This document shows positions 1-7,797 of a stretch of DNA of 35,039 nucleotides, piece after piece (within the stretch, counting starts at the first letter, position 1; every line of letters starts with the position of its first letter). The notes beneath the pieces are model-generated. The model was not told the DNA's origin and made no database searches. It saw only the letters and a list, made by a program, of their open reading frames with translations. The DNA is from Acinetobacter baumannii (lineage in GTDB: Bacteria > Pseudomonadota > Gammaproteobacteria > Pseudomonadales > Moraxellaceae). Where the stretch lies: the NCBI RefSeq assembly GCF_016508585.1, contig NZ_JADVOP010000043.1, positions 1 to 35,039 of the forward strand, read 5' to 3'. The translations under genes were made by a program, and so were the position numbers.

Positions 1-277
1 TAACTATGATTGAGTCTTTATCAATATACTCATCATAAACACCAAATAAAAATACTATTATCCTCTGATTTTTTATAAATTTTTTTTTCAGAAATTCTTC
101 CCACTCTATATTTAATTCTTCTTCCCCAAATACATTAATAAATAAAATAACTAGTTCGTCAGAAGTATTTATTTCTAACTTAATCGTTGATACTTCTACA
201 GCTTCAATATTAAAAAATTGAGATACTGCCTGTGCCAACCCACTCGCAGTAATCGAATTACTATTATAGATAATCAT
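1..277 (-). CDS. Flavodoxin-like protein, N-terminal part (runs off the window)
   Basis: An open frame begins at the ATG ending at 277 and stays open to the left edge, giving at least 92 residues. It opens with a hydrophobic strand and a Ser/Asn/Thr-rich loop (MIIYNSNSITASGLAQAV). This matches the first beta strand and FMN phosphate loop of flavodoxins. Around residues 48-60 comes a second strand-turn (LVILFINVFGEEE), then a helix and a third strand (IIVFLFGVYDE), which is the flavodoxin order. A GGAAG ribosome site sits 8 nt before the start. Flavodoxins donate single electrons, for example to radical SAM enzymes; whether this one binds FMN is not shown. It lies directly downstream of the 51-residue gene and probably shares its transcript. 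The family call is from pattern only. Confidence 0.55.
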   Translation of the reverse strand, partial: MIIYNSNSITASGLAQAVSQFFNIEAVEVSTIKLEINTSDELVILFINVFGEEELNIEWEEFLKKKFIKNQRIIVFLFGVYDEYIDKDSIIV

Positions 278-291
278 AAAACGGACTTCCA

Positions 292-320
292 AGTTAGCCA
301 ATGTATTTCATTGGCTAACT
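292..320 (-). promoter_or_regulatory. 12-bp perfect hairpin between the two small leftward genes
   Basis: AGTTAGCCAATG (292-303) and CATTGGCTAACT (309-320) are exact reverse complements around a 5-nt loop. In the leftward transcript the hairpin starts 11 nt after the stop codon of the small gene and ends about 14 nt before the ATG of the flavodoxin-like gene. No U-tract follows it on that strand, so it looks more like a transcript-stabilising or attenuating stem than a full terminator. Confidence 0.6.
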
Positions 321-331
321 ATGTATGCTAC

Positions 332-487
332 TTAGTCCCCTTCATACCATTGACCAAACATTGCATTTAAATCTTGCTCAAGCTTTTCACGCTCATTAAT
401 ATCAATTGTTGCACTGTTAACACATGCTAATTTAGATGCTAATTGCTGTACTTCTTCGATATTCAATTTGTCATCTTGAATTTCCAT
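332..487 (-). CDS. 51-residue GatC-like small protein
   Basis: A short frame of 51 codons has a purine-rich ribosome site (GAGAGGG) just before the ATG at 487. The protein is acidic and mostly helical: a start LNIEEVQQLASKLA, a central SATIDINEREKLEQDLNAMF and an end GQWYEGD. The order 'EEVQxLAxKLAxV ... EREKLEQDLNAMF' resembles the N-terminal helices of GatC, the small subunit of Glu-tRNA(Gln) amidotransferase. However, it is only about half the usual GatC length of about 95-100 residues, and gatA/gatB are not beside it. It could be a small partner protein, or a leader-plus-core peptide with its aromatic C-terminus (FGQWYEGD) as the core. It is followed by a hairpin and a flavodoxin-like gene. 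Function unknown. Confidence 0.6.
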   Translation of the reverse strand: MEIQDDKLNIEEVQQLASKLACVNSATIDINEREKLEQDLNAMFGQWYEGD

Positions 488-991
488 AGAGCCCTCTCTT
501 AAAGTATTCTTAAGTTATTTTGAATATTTCTATTACTAGAAATATAAACATAAATATCCATCAAAAAAACATAAAAATCAATAGCACTAAAGACTTATTT
601 TTACCTTAAGTTCAAGTGCGCAGACCAATAGTTCTTAAGAATTCAGTTATGACTTCTTGCCCGTTGTGCTAGATACCAGGTTATTCAGTGAGGTGACATT
701 CCTTGAATTACCGTTACCTTGTTATACAACCTTTCCTTTATTCTTTGTGTATAGAATAAATATTAGGCATAAATTATTTTTTAGTATTTCAAATAAAGTT
801 ATAAAAATTTCTATTTAAATACAAATACTTATTAGATATTAATTAATGAATATTTCTTCTCGACAAAAATATCACCATCGAACTAAAGATTACTACTGTA
901 ATCTTTAGTTCAATATTGATTGAGAAAACCAACTCAATTCAAGTTGCTTTTTATGCCAGTCTACAATCCTATAAAGAAGAGAACTTAATAG
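488..991. other. AT-rich intergenic stretch without a convincing gene
   Basis: About 500 bp separate the small leftward gene from the first insertion sequence. I find no open frame with codon use or motifs worth calling on either strand. The leftward promoter for the small gene should lie near 500-600, but no -35/-10 pair stands out from the A/T runs. The only strong structure is the perfect hairpin at 880-911. The stretch is probably the flank left by IS-driven deletion, because no target duplication is seen across 991/1868. Confidence 0.5.
880..911. terminator. Perfect 14-bp hairpin, possible bidirectional terminator
   Basis: GAACTAAAGATTAC (880-893) and GTAATCTTTAGTTC (898-911) pair perfectly around the 4-nt loop TACT. 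The stem is AT-rich and no good U-tract follows on either side. Terminator is therefore the likeliest reading, but a protein-binding palindrome or an element relic is possible. Confidence 0.4.
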
Positions 992-1041
992 TGAACCGTA
1001 CCGGGTTTGTCGGAGACTCAATATTCTGAGAGACTATTCCG

Positions 1042-1359
1042 ATGAAAAAACCAAACTATACCCCCGAAATTAGAGACAGAGCGGTTCAATTACTAATTGA
1101 ATCTGAAAAAGATTATCCTTCTACTTGGGCAGCAATCACAGCTATTGCTCCTAAAATCGGTTGTACTCCTGAAACATTGCGTGTTTGGTATTTAAAGCAT
1201 ATGGATCAACTAAATCCTGCCAAAGTACAACAGATATCTGACCAAGAAAAAATGAAGCAAATGGAACGTGAAATTAAAGAATTAAAGCGTGCCAATGAAA
1301 TTCTACGCAAAGCAGCCGCTTTTTTCGCCCAGGCGGAGCTCGACCGCCCTCACAAATAA
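1042..1359 (+). CDS. IS3-family transposase OrfA
   Basis: This 105-residue protein has the typical IS3 OrfA plan. An N-terminal helix-turn-helix (about residues 5-50, ending TPETLRVWY) binds the element ends. A C-terminal leucine-zipper-like helix (about 68-92, KQMEREIKELKRANEIL) allows dimerisation. It ends with the conserved KAAAFFAQAELDRPHK tail. Its stop codon overlaps the ATG of the broken orfB (TAATG), where IS3 elements normally use a -1 frameshift to make the fused transposase. OrfA looks complete, but without a working OrfB it cannot move this copy by itself. Confidence 0.9.
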   Translation: MKKPNYTPEIRDRAVQLLIESEKDYPSTWAAITAIAPKIGCTPETLRVWYLKHMDQLNPAKVQQISDQEKMKQMEREIKELKRANEILRKAAAFFAQAELDRPHK

Positions 1360-1828
1360 TGGTGGATTTTATCCATAATAAAGAGCTGTACGGAGTCGAG
1401 GCGATTTGTAGAATTTTACTGATCGCCCCTTCAACCTATTATCGGACTCTAGATCTCTGTGATGAGAAGCATTGCACGATCGAGGCATGCCAAAGAATGT
1501 GATTCATCATTCCGATAGAAGTGTTCAATATCTTTCTATTCGCTATACCAATCGTTTTGAAGCAGCAAATTTACGAGCATCAGTCGGTACAACGGGTGAT
1601 TCATACGATAATGCTTTGGCTGAAACGGTGAATGGCTTATACAAAACAGAGGTGATTGAATATCTAAAAGCAGATTGGCAAGGTTTAGCACATGTACAAC
1701 TTGCGACACTAAATTGGGTAGATTGGTTCAATAAAGAGCGTGTACATAGTGCACTAGGTTATGTATCGCCTTTTGAGTTTGAAGCAATGTACTATGATAA
1801 GGTTAACACGTTAGGTCAGGTGGCCTAA
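1359..1828 (+). pseudogene. IS3-family transposase OrfB, internal out-of-frame deletion
   Basis: The first part (from 1359: MVDFIHNKELYGVEAICR..., about 36 codons) is the normal OrfB N-terminus. Near 1465-1475 the sequence jumps, in a different frame, to the late region EALHDRGMPKNVIHHSD. From there it continues through the second catalytic Asp (HHSD), the catalytic Glu (NALAETVNGLYK) and the usual C-terminus (HSALGYVSPFEFEA). The missing middle would hold the first catalytic Asp. The inverted relic at 22405-22456 preserves part of that middle (RAIIGWKVSTRMNTD), which supports deletion here rather than a shorter family member. Confidence 0.88.
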
Positions 1829-1867
1829 CTTAAATAAAAAAGTCTCCGACAAACCCAGTACGGTTCA

Positions 1868-2546
1868 GTGCACGGTAGGGCTTACATACGCGAGGACGAA
1901 AGCTGTATTTCTTGGCGCAGTCGAGCAGTTTGGGATTCCATTTATGCTGCCCCTCCTGATAGGCATCCCGTTCAATCATGATCGTTTTAGCGTTATCAAA
2001 CAGGATTTCTTGAGGTACTCCTGCAAAGAACTGAAATGCATTTTCTAGACCATCGATCCATGCATCGGTACGTTCATGATCATAAAATTTCACGAAAGTC
2101 GCTCTGGAATACCCTAATGTTGCGACAAAGGCTTTTAAAGTCGTGTTGTTGCGTCGAATTGTCGTGAAATCTACCTGCATTTGTTGGCCAGGTTGGGTTT
2201 GAAAACGAATGATCGGTTCCGGTTGAGCAACTGGTTTTAATGTTGCAAGATATTCCCTCAAGATCCTGATCTTTCCTGGATATCCCAACCCTAAAATTTC
2301 CTGGTAGAGCACAACAGCAGGAATCCATTCAGGATGAGCTGCGTTTACACGTTGGAGTAAATAGGCTTTATATGGGTCAAGGATACTTATTCTAGGCTGT
2401 ATACGCTGATACTGAGGTGTGGTGTTTTGCCGTAAATATTTACGTACGGTATTTCTGGACACCCCCAGTTCACGAGTAATAGCTTTAATAGATTTACCTT
2501 GCTGATGAAGTATTTGGATTGTCACTGCTTGCTCCAAAGTTAACAT
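1868..2546 (-). pseudogene. istA: IS21-family transposase IstA, 3' truncated
   Basis: About 226 genuine residues remain; the last dozen codons before the stop read into the IS3 terminal repeat. The N-terminus has a resolvase-like helix-turn-helix (QGKSIKAITRELGVSRNTVRKYL, about residues 17-39). It is followed by an integrase-core start with one catalytic Asp (QMQVDFTTIRRN, about 122-133) and a second (EILFDNAKTIM, about 180-190). The catalytic Glu and the C-terminal half, normally taking IstA to about 340-500 residues, are missing. It cannot be active. Confidence 0.88.
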
Positions 2547-2622
2547 GTTGAGCAGTCCAAAATGACCGCTATATTAACCAAGGGGGGCAGTTTTTAAATG
2601 CCATTAGGGGGTCATTTTTACA
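1868..2622 (-). mobile_element. IS21-family element, left part only
   Basis: The terminus lies near 2622, where the leftward strand reads TGTAAAAATGACCCCC. Related short repeats follow (AAAACTGCCCCC near 2580-2600 and a GGTCATTTT copy near 2560), as in the multiple terminal repeats of IS21 elements. Inside is the start of istA. The rest of istA, istB and the other end are absent here; the IS3-family element abuts at 1867/1868. Confidence 0.75.
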
Positions 2623-2774
2623 CTGCCGCTAACAATGGTGACCGGCGCTTGATCGGCATGCAGCACCTGCTGTTGCAGCACCACCTCTTTTAAAGCATTG
2701 GCCAAAGGTTCCAGTTCCACACCGCAGCGACCAATCCAGTCAGATAAGGTCTTTCTCTTGTTTCTAGAAAGACC
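2623..2774 (-). pseudogene. IS66-family transposase fragment
   Basis: One leftward frame here gives KTLSDWIGRCGVELEPLANA followed by a helix and VLHADQAPVTIV. This is the region of IS66 TnpC just before its first catalytic Asp ('...LHADETPV'). Only about 45 residues survive. It is cut on the left by the IS21 terminus and on the right by the junction with the last gene of the aryl polyene operon. No IS66 end or other orf remains. Confidence 0.7.
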
Positions 2775-2790
2775 ATGCTATCAGACCATA

Positions 2791-3225
2791 TTAGAACTTT
2801 ACTAAGTCACCTTTTAATGCCACCCCTGCTAATGCCGTACCTTTCGCACATTGGTAAGTCGTGGTGCTACGTGTTTCATTGGACTTATAGAAACTCACCA
2901 GATTGGTCACCGCATTGGCGCCTTTGGCTTTGGCTGTATTTTGAAATTGAATCAATGCCGAACGAAGTACATGATCACATGAACTTTCCGCAGATTTGGC
3001 AAAACCATTGGTCTTTTTATTGGTCACTAAGCCTTTTTCAATCACCTTACCGCCCGACTTGGTTCCCGCCAAATAAAATTTTACTGAACCATCCAAAACC
3101 CCATCAGCAACAGCACGGCTTACAGCTTCTTGGAAATTGAAATCATGCATTTGGTCAGCTGCATGTGCTGATGTAAATGCAGCTAGCCCCAGAATAGCTG
3201 TGAAGCCAAATTGCTTAATATTCAT
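2791..3225 (-). CDS. Small secreted protein at the 3' end of the aryl polyene operon ('excinuclease-like' family)
   Basis: This 144-residue protein has a clear Sec signal peptide (MNIKQFGFTAILGLAAFTSAHA, cleavage after AHA). The mature domain is compact, with two cysteines (in SSCDHVLRSA and TYQCAKG) that could form a disulphide in the periplasm. The pattern 'A...L..F...A.AKGANAVTNLVSFY' resembles small periplasmic proteins that databases often mislabel 'excinuclease'. There is no UvrA ATPase motif, so DNA repair is not supported. It starts 17 bp after the lipoprotein gene and should share the APE transcript. A role in envelope handling of the pigment is inference from position only. IS66 debris follows its stop within about 20 bp. 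Confidence 0.75.
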   Translation of the reverse strand: MNIKQFGFTAILGLAAFTSAHAADQMHDFNFQEAVSRAVADGVLDGSVKFYLAGTKSGGKVIEKGLVTNKKTNGFAKSAESSCDHVLRSALIQFQNTAKAKGANAVTNLVSFYKSNETRSTTTYQCAKGTALAGVALKGDLVKF

Positions 3226-3242
3226 AGTAATTGCTCTCTTAT

Positions 3243-3647
3243 TTAATTTAACGTTTTTGAAAGTTGTGTAAATACCGAATTATCTAAACGTGCCTTCCAT
3301 GCCATCGCATTTTTATGAATTTTATTACCACGTTGATCGAGATTACGGCTACCTGTAATTTGTGAACTGACTTGATTACCTGAGATGAGATAGGTTACTT
3401 GTAAATAATGGCTACGACGGGTTAAACCCGCAACTACCTTTGTCTGATCTGCCTGTTCAACTACCCAACCAGTGCGCGCATTTTGCCCAACACCAAGTCG
3501 AATATTGTTCACAATATCAGCCGCAGTCGCATATTTTGCTGTCATTAATTGCCGCTGCGGATAATCAGAAATTTTTACAGTACTACAAGCTGTTAATCCC
3601 AGCATACTCACTGCTGATAAGATATATAGTGTTTTTTTAAACCCCAT
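3243..3647 (-). CDS. Small lipoprotein in the aryl polyene operon
   Basis: A 134-residue protein with a lipoprotein signal: MGFKKTLYILSAVSMLGLTAC, lipobox LTAC with Cys21 as the lipidated residue, and no Asp at +2, which favours outer-membrane sorting. The mature part has no motif I recognise. It is rich in beta-forming stretches (HYLQVTYLISGNQVSSQITG) and Arg/Thr. It starts 15 bp after the apeR stop and 17 bp before the secreted protein, so it is co-transcribed. Its place suggests a role in the outer-membrane display of the pigment, but function is unknown. Confidence 0.75.
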   Translation of the reverse strand: MGFKKTLYILSAVSMLGLTACSTVKISDYPQRQLMTAKYATAADIVNNIRLGVGQNARTGWVVEQADQTKVVAGLTRRSHYLQVTYLISGNQVSSQITGSRNLDQRGNKIHKNAMAWKARLDNSVFTQLSKTLN

Positions 3648-3662
3648 TTTTTACCCTCTGTT

Positions 3663-4895
3663 TCAGTTATGGTCTATATTATTTTTGAAAATTAATGATG
3701 TATTAATGCCACCAAAGGCAAAATTATTCGTCATAATAATTTTTGCTGACATCGGGCGAATATCACCACAAATATAATCTAATTCCGCACACGCAGGGTC
3801 AATGTTATCTAAGTTTAAAGTTGGCACGAATTGATTACGTTGCATCATTTCAATGCTGAGCCATGCTTCAATTGCACCACATGCACCTAAAGTATGACCA
3901 AAATAGCTTTTTAATGAACTGATTGGCTTTTGACCCAATATACGCACAGTTGCTTGTGATTCAGCAATATCACCCTGATCAGTCGAAGTGCCATGTGCAT
4001 TAACATAATCAATATCCGCAGCAGTAAGCTGTGCATCTTTCAGTGCCAATTGCATACAGCGTCCCATCATCTCAGAATCAGGTCGCGTCACATGCTGACC
4101 ATCAGTATTGCTACCATAACCGATGATCTCAGCATAAATAGTCGCTCCACGTGCTTGAGCATGTTCATATTCTTCTAAAATCAAACAGCCTGCACCTTCA
4201 CCAACAACCAAACCATCCCGATTTGCATCAAAGGGACGCGGAGTTTTCTCTGGATGATCATTTTGAACGCTGGTCGCTAACAGTACATCAAACACAGCTG
4301 AACCCGCAGCGCTGAGCTCTTCTGCTCCACCTGCAATCATCACAGTTTGCTTGCCGTATTTAATCGCTTCATAAGCTTGTCCAATGGCCATCGAACCGGA
4401 AGTACACGCACTTGAGGTCGGCAGCGTTAAACCCTTTAAACCAAAATACACCGTCATATTGACTGCACTAGTATGAGACATCATACGAATGTAGGTCGTA
4501 GCATTGAGTTGGCTCATATTATGCTCAATCAACATCGAGCCAAACTCACGTACGGCATCCACACTGCCCGCAGAGGAACCAAAGGCCACACCTGTATCGC
4601 CACTTTTTAAAATATCGGCATGTAGTAAACCTGCATCTTCCAGTGCTTTTTCAGCACATACGGCAGACATTAAAGCAACACGCCCCATGCCACGGGTCAC
4701 CTTACGGTTAAAATGCTTGGGTACAGTAAAGGATTCCACAGGGCCCGCCAATTTACTGCGTAAATCAGGATAAATTTCCCAGTCAGGCATATAGCGAATA
4801 CCGCTTTTCCCTTGTGCAAACTGCTCAAAAATTTGCTCTGCGGTTTCCCCCAAAGAGGTAATCCCAGACATGCCTGTCACAACAACACGTTTCAT
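3663..4895 (-). CDS. apeR: Beta-ketoacyl-ACP synthase (FabF-like), aryl polyene ketosynthase
   Basis: This 410-residue FabF-type thiolase-fold condensing enzyme adds malonyl units to the ACP-bound polyene. The full catalytic triad is present: Cys164 (SSACTSGS), His301 (NAHGTSTDQGD) and His334 (YFGHTLGACGA). The glycine-rich end (NNFAFGGINTSLIF) is also typical. Length is normal for the family (about 410). It overlaps the ketoreductase gene by one base, so translation is coupled. In described APE systems the last ketosynthase of the O-P-Q-R block (ApeR) works beside the ApeO:ApeC pair; the symbol rests on gene order and the intact triad. Confidence 0.92.
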   Translation of the reverse strand: MKRVVVTGMSGITSLGETAEQIFEQFAQGKSGIRYMPDWEIYPDLRSKLAGPVESFTVPKHFNRKVTRGMGRVALMSAVCAEKALEDAGLLHADILKSGDTGVAFGSSAGSVDAVREFGSMLIEHNMSQLNATTYIRMMSHTSAVNMTVYFGLKGLTLPTSSACTSGSMAIGQAYEAIKYGKQTVMIAGGAEELSAAGSAVFDVLLATSVQNDHPEKTPRPFDANRDGLVVGEGAGCLILEEYEHAQARGATIYAEIIGYGSNTDGQHVTRPDSEMMGRCMQLALKDAQLTAADIDYVNAHGTSTDQGDIAESQATVRILGQKPISSLKSYFGHTLGACGAIEAWLSIEMMQRNQFVPTLNLDNIDPACAELDYICGDIRPMSAKIIMTNNFAFGGINTSLIFKNNIDHN

Positions 4896-5620
4896 TAGAT
4901 CAAGCCTCCATTGACTGAAATCACTTGGCGGGTGATATAACTGGCATCATCACTGCATAAAAACTTCACCGCTTTTGCGACTTCTTCCACCTGCCCCATG
5001 CGCTGCATCGGGATCATTTTCAGGGCATGTTCTTTGACTTCTTCCGTGACCATTTCGGTTTCAATCAAGCCTGGAGCCACACAGTTCACCGTAATTTTGC
5101 GTTTGGCCAATTCCAGTGCCAATGCTTTGGTCGCGCCAATTAAGCCTGCTTTAGCAGCACTATAGTTCACCTGACCACGGTTACCCATAATGCCAGACAC
5201 CGAAGATAAGGTCACAATACGTCCGCCCTTTTTCAAGCGAATCATCGGCATCATCAAGGGTTTCAGCACATTATAAAAACCGTTCAACGAAGTAGAAACG
5301 ACGTCATCCCAGTCTTCATCGGTCAGTGCGGGAAAAGCACCATCACGGGTTAATCCTGCATTCAGCACAGCACCGTAAAAAGCGCCATGCTGTGCTATAT
5401 CTTGCTCTAAAATGGCGGCAATCTTTTCACGCTCATTCACATCGAACATCAGTACATGGCTGGCCTGCCCAAGCGCTTGAATTTTCTGAGCCACTGCTTC
5501 GGCCTCAGACTGTCTTGAACGAGCATGGACCGTGACATCAAAGCCTGCCTTTGCCAACTCCAAAGCAATCGCTTTACCTATTCCACGACTCGAACCCGTG
5601 ACTAAAATTCTTCTGTTCAC
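4895..5620 (-). CDS. apeQ: 3-oxoacyl-ACP reductase (FabG-like)
   Basis: A 241-residue short-chain dehydrogenase that reduces the beta-keto group after each condensation, probably with NADPH. The cofactor loop is TGSSRGIGKA (residues 8-17) and the NAG motif is at 87-89. The catalytic set Ser140, Tyr153 and Lys157 has the spacing seen in E. coli FabG. The C-terminal 'NGGLI' is typical. Its end overlaps apeR by one base and its start overlaps the dehydratase gene by 4 bp. It is the only ketoreductase in the cluster, so it should serve all elongation cycles. Confidence 0.92.
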   Translation of the reverse strand: MNRRILVTGSSRGIGKAIALELAKAGFDVTVHARSRQSEAEAVAQKIQALGQASHVLMFDVNEREKIAAILEQDIAQHGAFYGAVLNAGLTRDGAFPALTDEDWDDVVSTSLNGFYNVLKPLMMPMIRLKKGGRIVTLSSVSGIMGNRGQVNYSAAKAGLIGATKALALELAKRKITVNCVAPGLIETEMVTEEVKEHALKMIPMQRMGQVEEVAKAVKFLCSDDASYITRQVISVNGGLI

Positions 5621-6054
5621 ACTAATTTTCCAATGATTTCATTCATATTTTCAGGCTCAAATACGCTCAACATGGCGCTGAACCGATGTTCTTGATATTC
5701 AATTTCACAATTAAACTGCCCCAAACCTTCGTGCAGATAACTTTGTTCTACTCGAATCCGCACGGTTGTACCCAAACTAAAATAGGCACAGGGTAACTGC
5801 ATTTTACGCGTTCCCAATAAAAAGCCAATTTTCGGTGGCAAGCCCTGAGTTTGTCCTTTATAACCGGCATAGGCACTAATGGTCTGCGCCATCAACTCAA
5901 TGCTGCTCCATGTGGGCAAGCCTTTTGGCTCACAAAACATCAAATCTGGCGTGATGTGAAGTTCTGCAATAGCAAATTCATCATTGGCTTCAATCAAATG
6001 GCTCACGAAAACCATCGGTTTCGCATGCGGAATAAACTGTACTGCATCCATCAT
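5617..6054 (-). CDS. apeP: 3-hydroxyacyl-ACP dehydratase (hotdog fold)
   Basis: A 145-residue single-hotdog protein of the FabZ-like type. It removes water from the 3-hydroxyacyl-ACP to set each trans double bond. His10 in FIPHAKPMVFV matches the catalytic His of FabZ, and Glu53 in SSIELMAQ sits on the central helix where the second catalytic residue is expected. In characterised APE systems ApeP pairs with ApeI. Here the ApeI-like domain is the C-terminal end of the 553-residue synthetase fusion and lacks the usual acidic residue, so ApeP probably carries the chemistry. The gene overlaps both neighbours by 4 bp. Confidence 0.88.
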   Translation of the reverse strand: MMDAVQFIPHAKPMVFVSHLIEANDEFAIAELHITPDLMFCEPKGLPTWSSIELMAQTISAYAGYKGQTQGLPPKIGFLLGTRKMQLPCAYFSLGTTVRIRVEQSYLHEGLGQFNCEIEYQEHRFSAMLSVFEPENMNEIIGKLV

Positions 6055-7247
6055 GGCAAAGCTGTCCCGAAAATTAAACTGATATTGCTGCCGCCAAAAG
6101 CAAAAGAATTACTCATCGCATAGCGAATGGGTGTATTCAAATGCGGTGTAAACACATAGTTTTGCCCAGCCAAAGCATCGTCCAATTCACCTGCATGATG
6201 CAGCGGCAACCAAGATTGATCCAATAAAACCTGCTGGCAAATAAAAGCTTCGATTGCACCCGCTGCCCCCAGACAATGCCCCGTTTTATGTTTGGTGCTG
6301 CTCAAGGCCACAGCTGCATCAGAGAAAACAGTCTGTACCGCCTTCATTTCCATCGCATCATTTTGCGGTGTGGATGTGCCATGCAAATTTAAATAATCAA
6401 TATCGCTTGCTTGCAGCTGTGCAGCGCCTAAAGCTTTTTGCATCGCCTCCGCAGCCCCTTTCCCTTCTGGATGTGGTGCTGAAATATGCCATGCATCCAT
6501 TGACTCGCCGCTCGACAGTAACATCACAGGGGCAGGCGCTTTAGAGAGTAAAAACAGTCCTGCGGCTTCACCAATATTAATGCCGTCACGGTTGGCACCA
6601 CAGGGCTGGCAAATTCCGCTCGATAAGCTTTCTAAACTATCAAAACCATTTAAGGTCAGCTTGCATAGGGTGTCGACTCCACCCACTAAGACTGCATCAG
6701 CCAAATTAGCATTCAGCAGACGTTGCCCCGCAGCCATTGCTTTAGCCGCAGAGGAACAGGCAGTAGAAATGGTATAGGCAGGCCCTTCCCAGCCCAAATA
6801 CTGTTGTAGGGCTTTCGCTAAACTGCCCATTTCTTGCTTTTGGTGCTGTACAGACTGCGACGCTGGCTGTTGAAACTGCGCTTTTAAAGTAGGCTCATTA
6901 TCCGCGATGCCTGAGGTTGACGTGCCGATAATCACTGCGAGACGTTGTCTAGGAAACTGTGCAGTATAAGCATGAATCTCGGTTTGAATTTGTGCCAGAG
7001 CCGTCAGGGCAAAGCGTAAATTCCGTGAGTCTGCACCGCTCAAGCTTGCAGGAACTGCTTGAAGCAAGGCTTGGTCAGATGCACCGACCCAGACCGAACG
7101 CCCCGCGATCAAATCCTCTCGTTGCGACAAAGTATTTTCTGTGTGTGTTAAGGCATGTTGAAGTTCAGCGGCATTTTGTCCCAAAGCCGACAACGCCGCA
7201 CTGAACTGAATGCCAACAGCTGAAACATGCTGTAGATTTTTAGTCAT
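6051..7247 (-). CDS. apeO: Beta-ketoacyl-ACP synthase, main aryl polyene ketosynthase
   Basis: A ketosynthase of about 398-404 residues with catalytic Cys170 (STACSSAAKA), His295 (NLHGTSTPQND), Lys325 and His330 (KHKTGHCLGAAGA), numbered from the upstream ATG at 7265. I prefer the start at 7247: AAGGTG lies 6-7 nt upstream, and the frame then overlaps the preceding lipoprotein gene by only 8 nt (ATGACTAA). In studied APE systems this enzyme pairs with the Cys-less partner ApeC, encoded at the other end of the operon. It is more diverged from FabF than apeR, consistent with a dedicated heterodimer. Confidence 0.9.
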   Translation of the reverse strand: MTKNLQHVSAVGIQFSAALSALGQNAAELQHALTHTENTLSQREDLIAGRSVWVGASDQALLQAVPASLSGADSRNLRFALTALAQIQTEIHAYTAQFPRQRLAVIIGTSTSGIADNEPTLKAQFQQPASQSVQHQKQEMGSLAKALQQYLGWEGPAYTISTACSSAAKAMAAGQRLLNANLADAVLVGGVDTLCKLTLNGFDSLESLSSGICQPCGANRDGINIGEAAGLFLLSKAPAPVMLLSSGESMDAWHISAPHPEGKGAAEAMQKALGAAQLQASDIDYLNLHGTSTPQNDAMEMKAVQTVFSDAAVALSSTKHKTGHCLGAAGAIEAFICQQVLLDQSWLPLHHAGELDDALAGQNYVFTPHLNTPIRYAMSNSFAFGGSNISLIFGTALP

Positions 7248-7797
7248 GATGGTCACCTTGATCATCTTCTAAAGTATTGTTCACCGCGCTGATCACCATC
7301 TGATAAGGCACTTGCAAATTATCCAGTTCAATTGCCCCCTCATTTTGCTGAATTTTCAACACGGGCTGTTGCTGCATATAAATGGTATCGGCTTTCTGTA
7401 CGATCGCATTTTGAGCAGCATGTAACCCAGCAAAATTCGGATAGGTCGCATACAAAATATCGCGCACCACATAATCAAAAGGCAACCGTTTCATTGGATC
7501 AATCCGCTGTTCAACGTCTACCTTTTGACCATCAAAGCTGAGCTTGAATAACTGCTGTCCTGTGAGACTAAGCGCCAACATGTCAAGCGACTGTCCCCGT
7601 TGCTGTTGGTACAGTAAAAAGCTGAAACTCTGGCTTTTCCACTGCACTTCGATTTGATCTTGACGTTGATAATTTTGCGCAGCCCACTCTGGGGTCGCGA
7701 GTCCTTGCGCTTTAGGGATCCAACTTTGACAGGCACTACAGAGCAAAGCACTGGCTAAAACCCAACTGACAGTTTTCAAATGCAGCTTAAGTTTCAT
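7240..7797 (-). CDS. DUF3261-type lipoprotein of the aryl polyene cluster
   Basis: A 185-residue protein with a signal ending in the lipobox CSAC (Cys23), so it is probably outer-membrane anchored. The mature part is rich in Gln and beta strand (IEVQWKSQSFSFLLYQQQRG) and resembles the DUF3261 lipoproteins that sit in aryl polyene clusters. It overlaps the flavoprotein gene by 4 bp (ATGA) and the ketosynthase by 8 bp. A likely role is in carrying or docking the pigment at the outer membrane together with the LolA-like and MMPL proteins; that is inference from cluster membership. Confidence 0.78.
   Translation of the reverse strand: MKLKLHLKTVSWVLASALLCSACQSWIPKAQGLATPEWAAQNYQRQDQIEVQWKSQSFSFLLYQQQRGQSLDMLALSLTGQQLFKLSFDGQKVDVEQRIDPMKRLPFDYVVRDILYATYPNFAGLHAAQNAIVQKADTIYMQQQPVLKIQQNEGAIELDNLQVPYQMVISAVNNTLEDDQGDHHD

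Larger units (their letters stand above)
992..1867 (+). mobile_element. IS3-family element, internally deleted
   Basis: The ends are 27-bp inverted repeats with one mismatch, starting TGAACCGTACCGGGTTTG at 992 and mirrored at 1841-1867. At 876 bp it is some 350-400 bp shorter than a full IS3-family element. orfA is intact, but orfB has lost its middle, including the first catalytic Asp region. No target-site duplication is visible, and its right end cuts the neighbouring istA, so the insertion was followed by rearrangement. An inverted relic of the same element lies at 22318-22456. Confidence 0.88.

Noticed and set aside
600..760. Possible short leftward coding piece (around MSPH...TWYLAQRA)
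   Set aside because: It is broken by stops, with no start, ribosome site or family I could name.
2775..3140. Rightward 121-residue open frame rich in Trp, His and Pro
   Set aside because: It lies exactly opposite the secreted-protein gene, which has a clear signal peptide and operon spacing. The composition is that of an antisense shadow.
2791..3225. 'Excinuclease' role for the small secreted protein
   Set aside because: A signal peptide and no ATP-binding motif rule out a UvrA-type repair function; the name is only a database habit.
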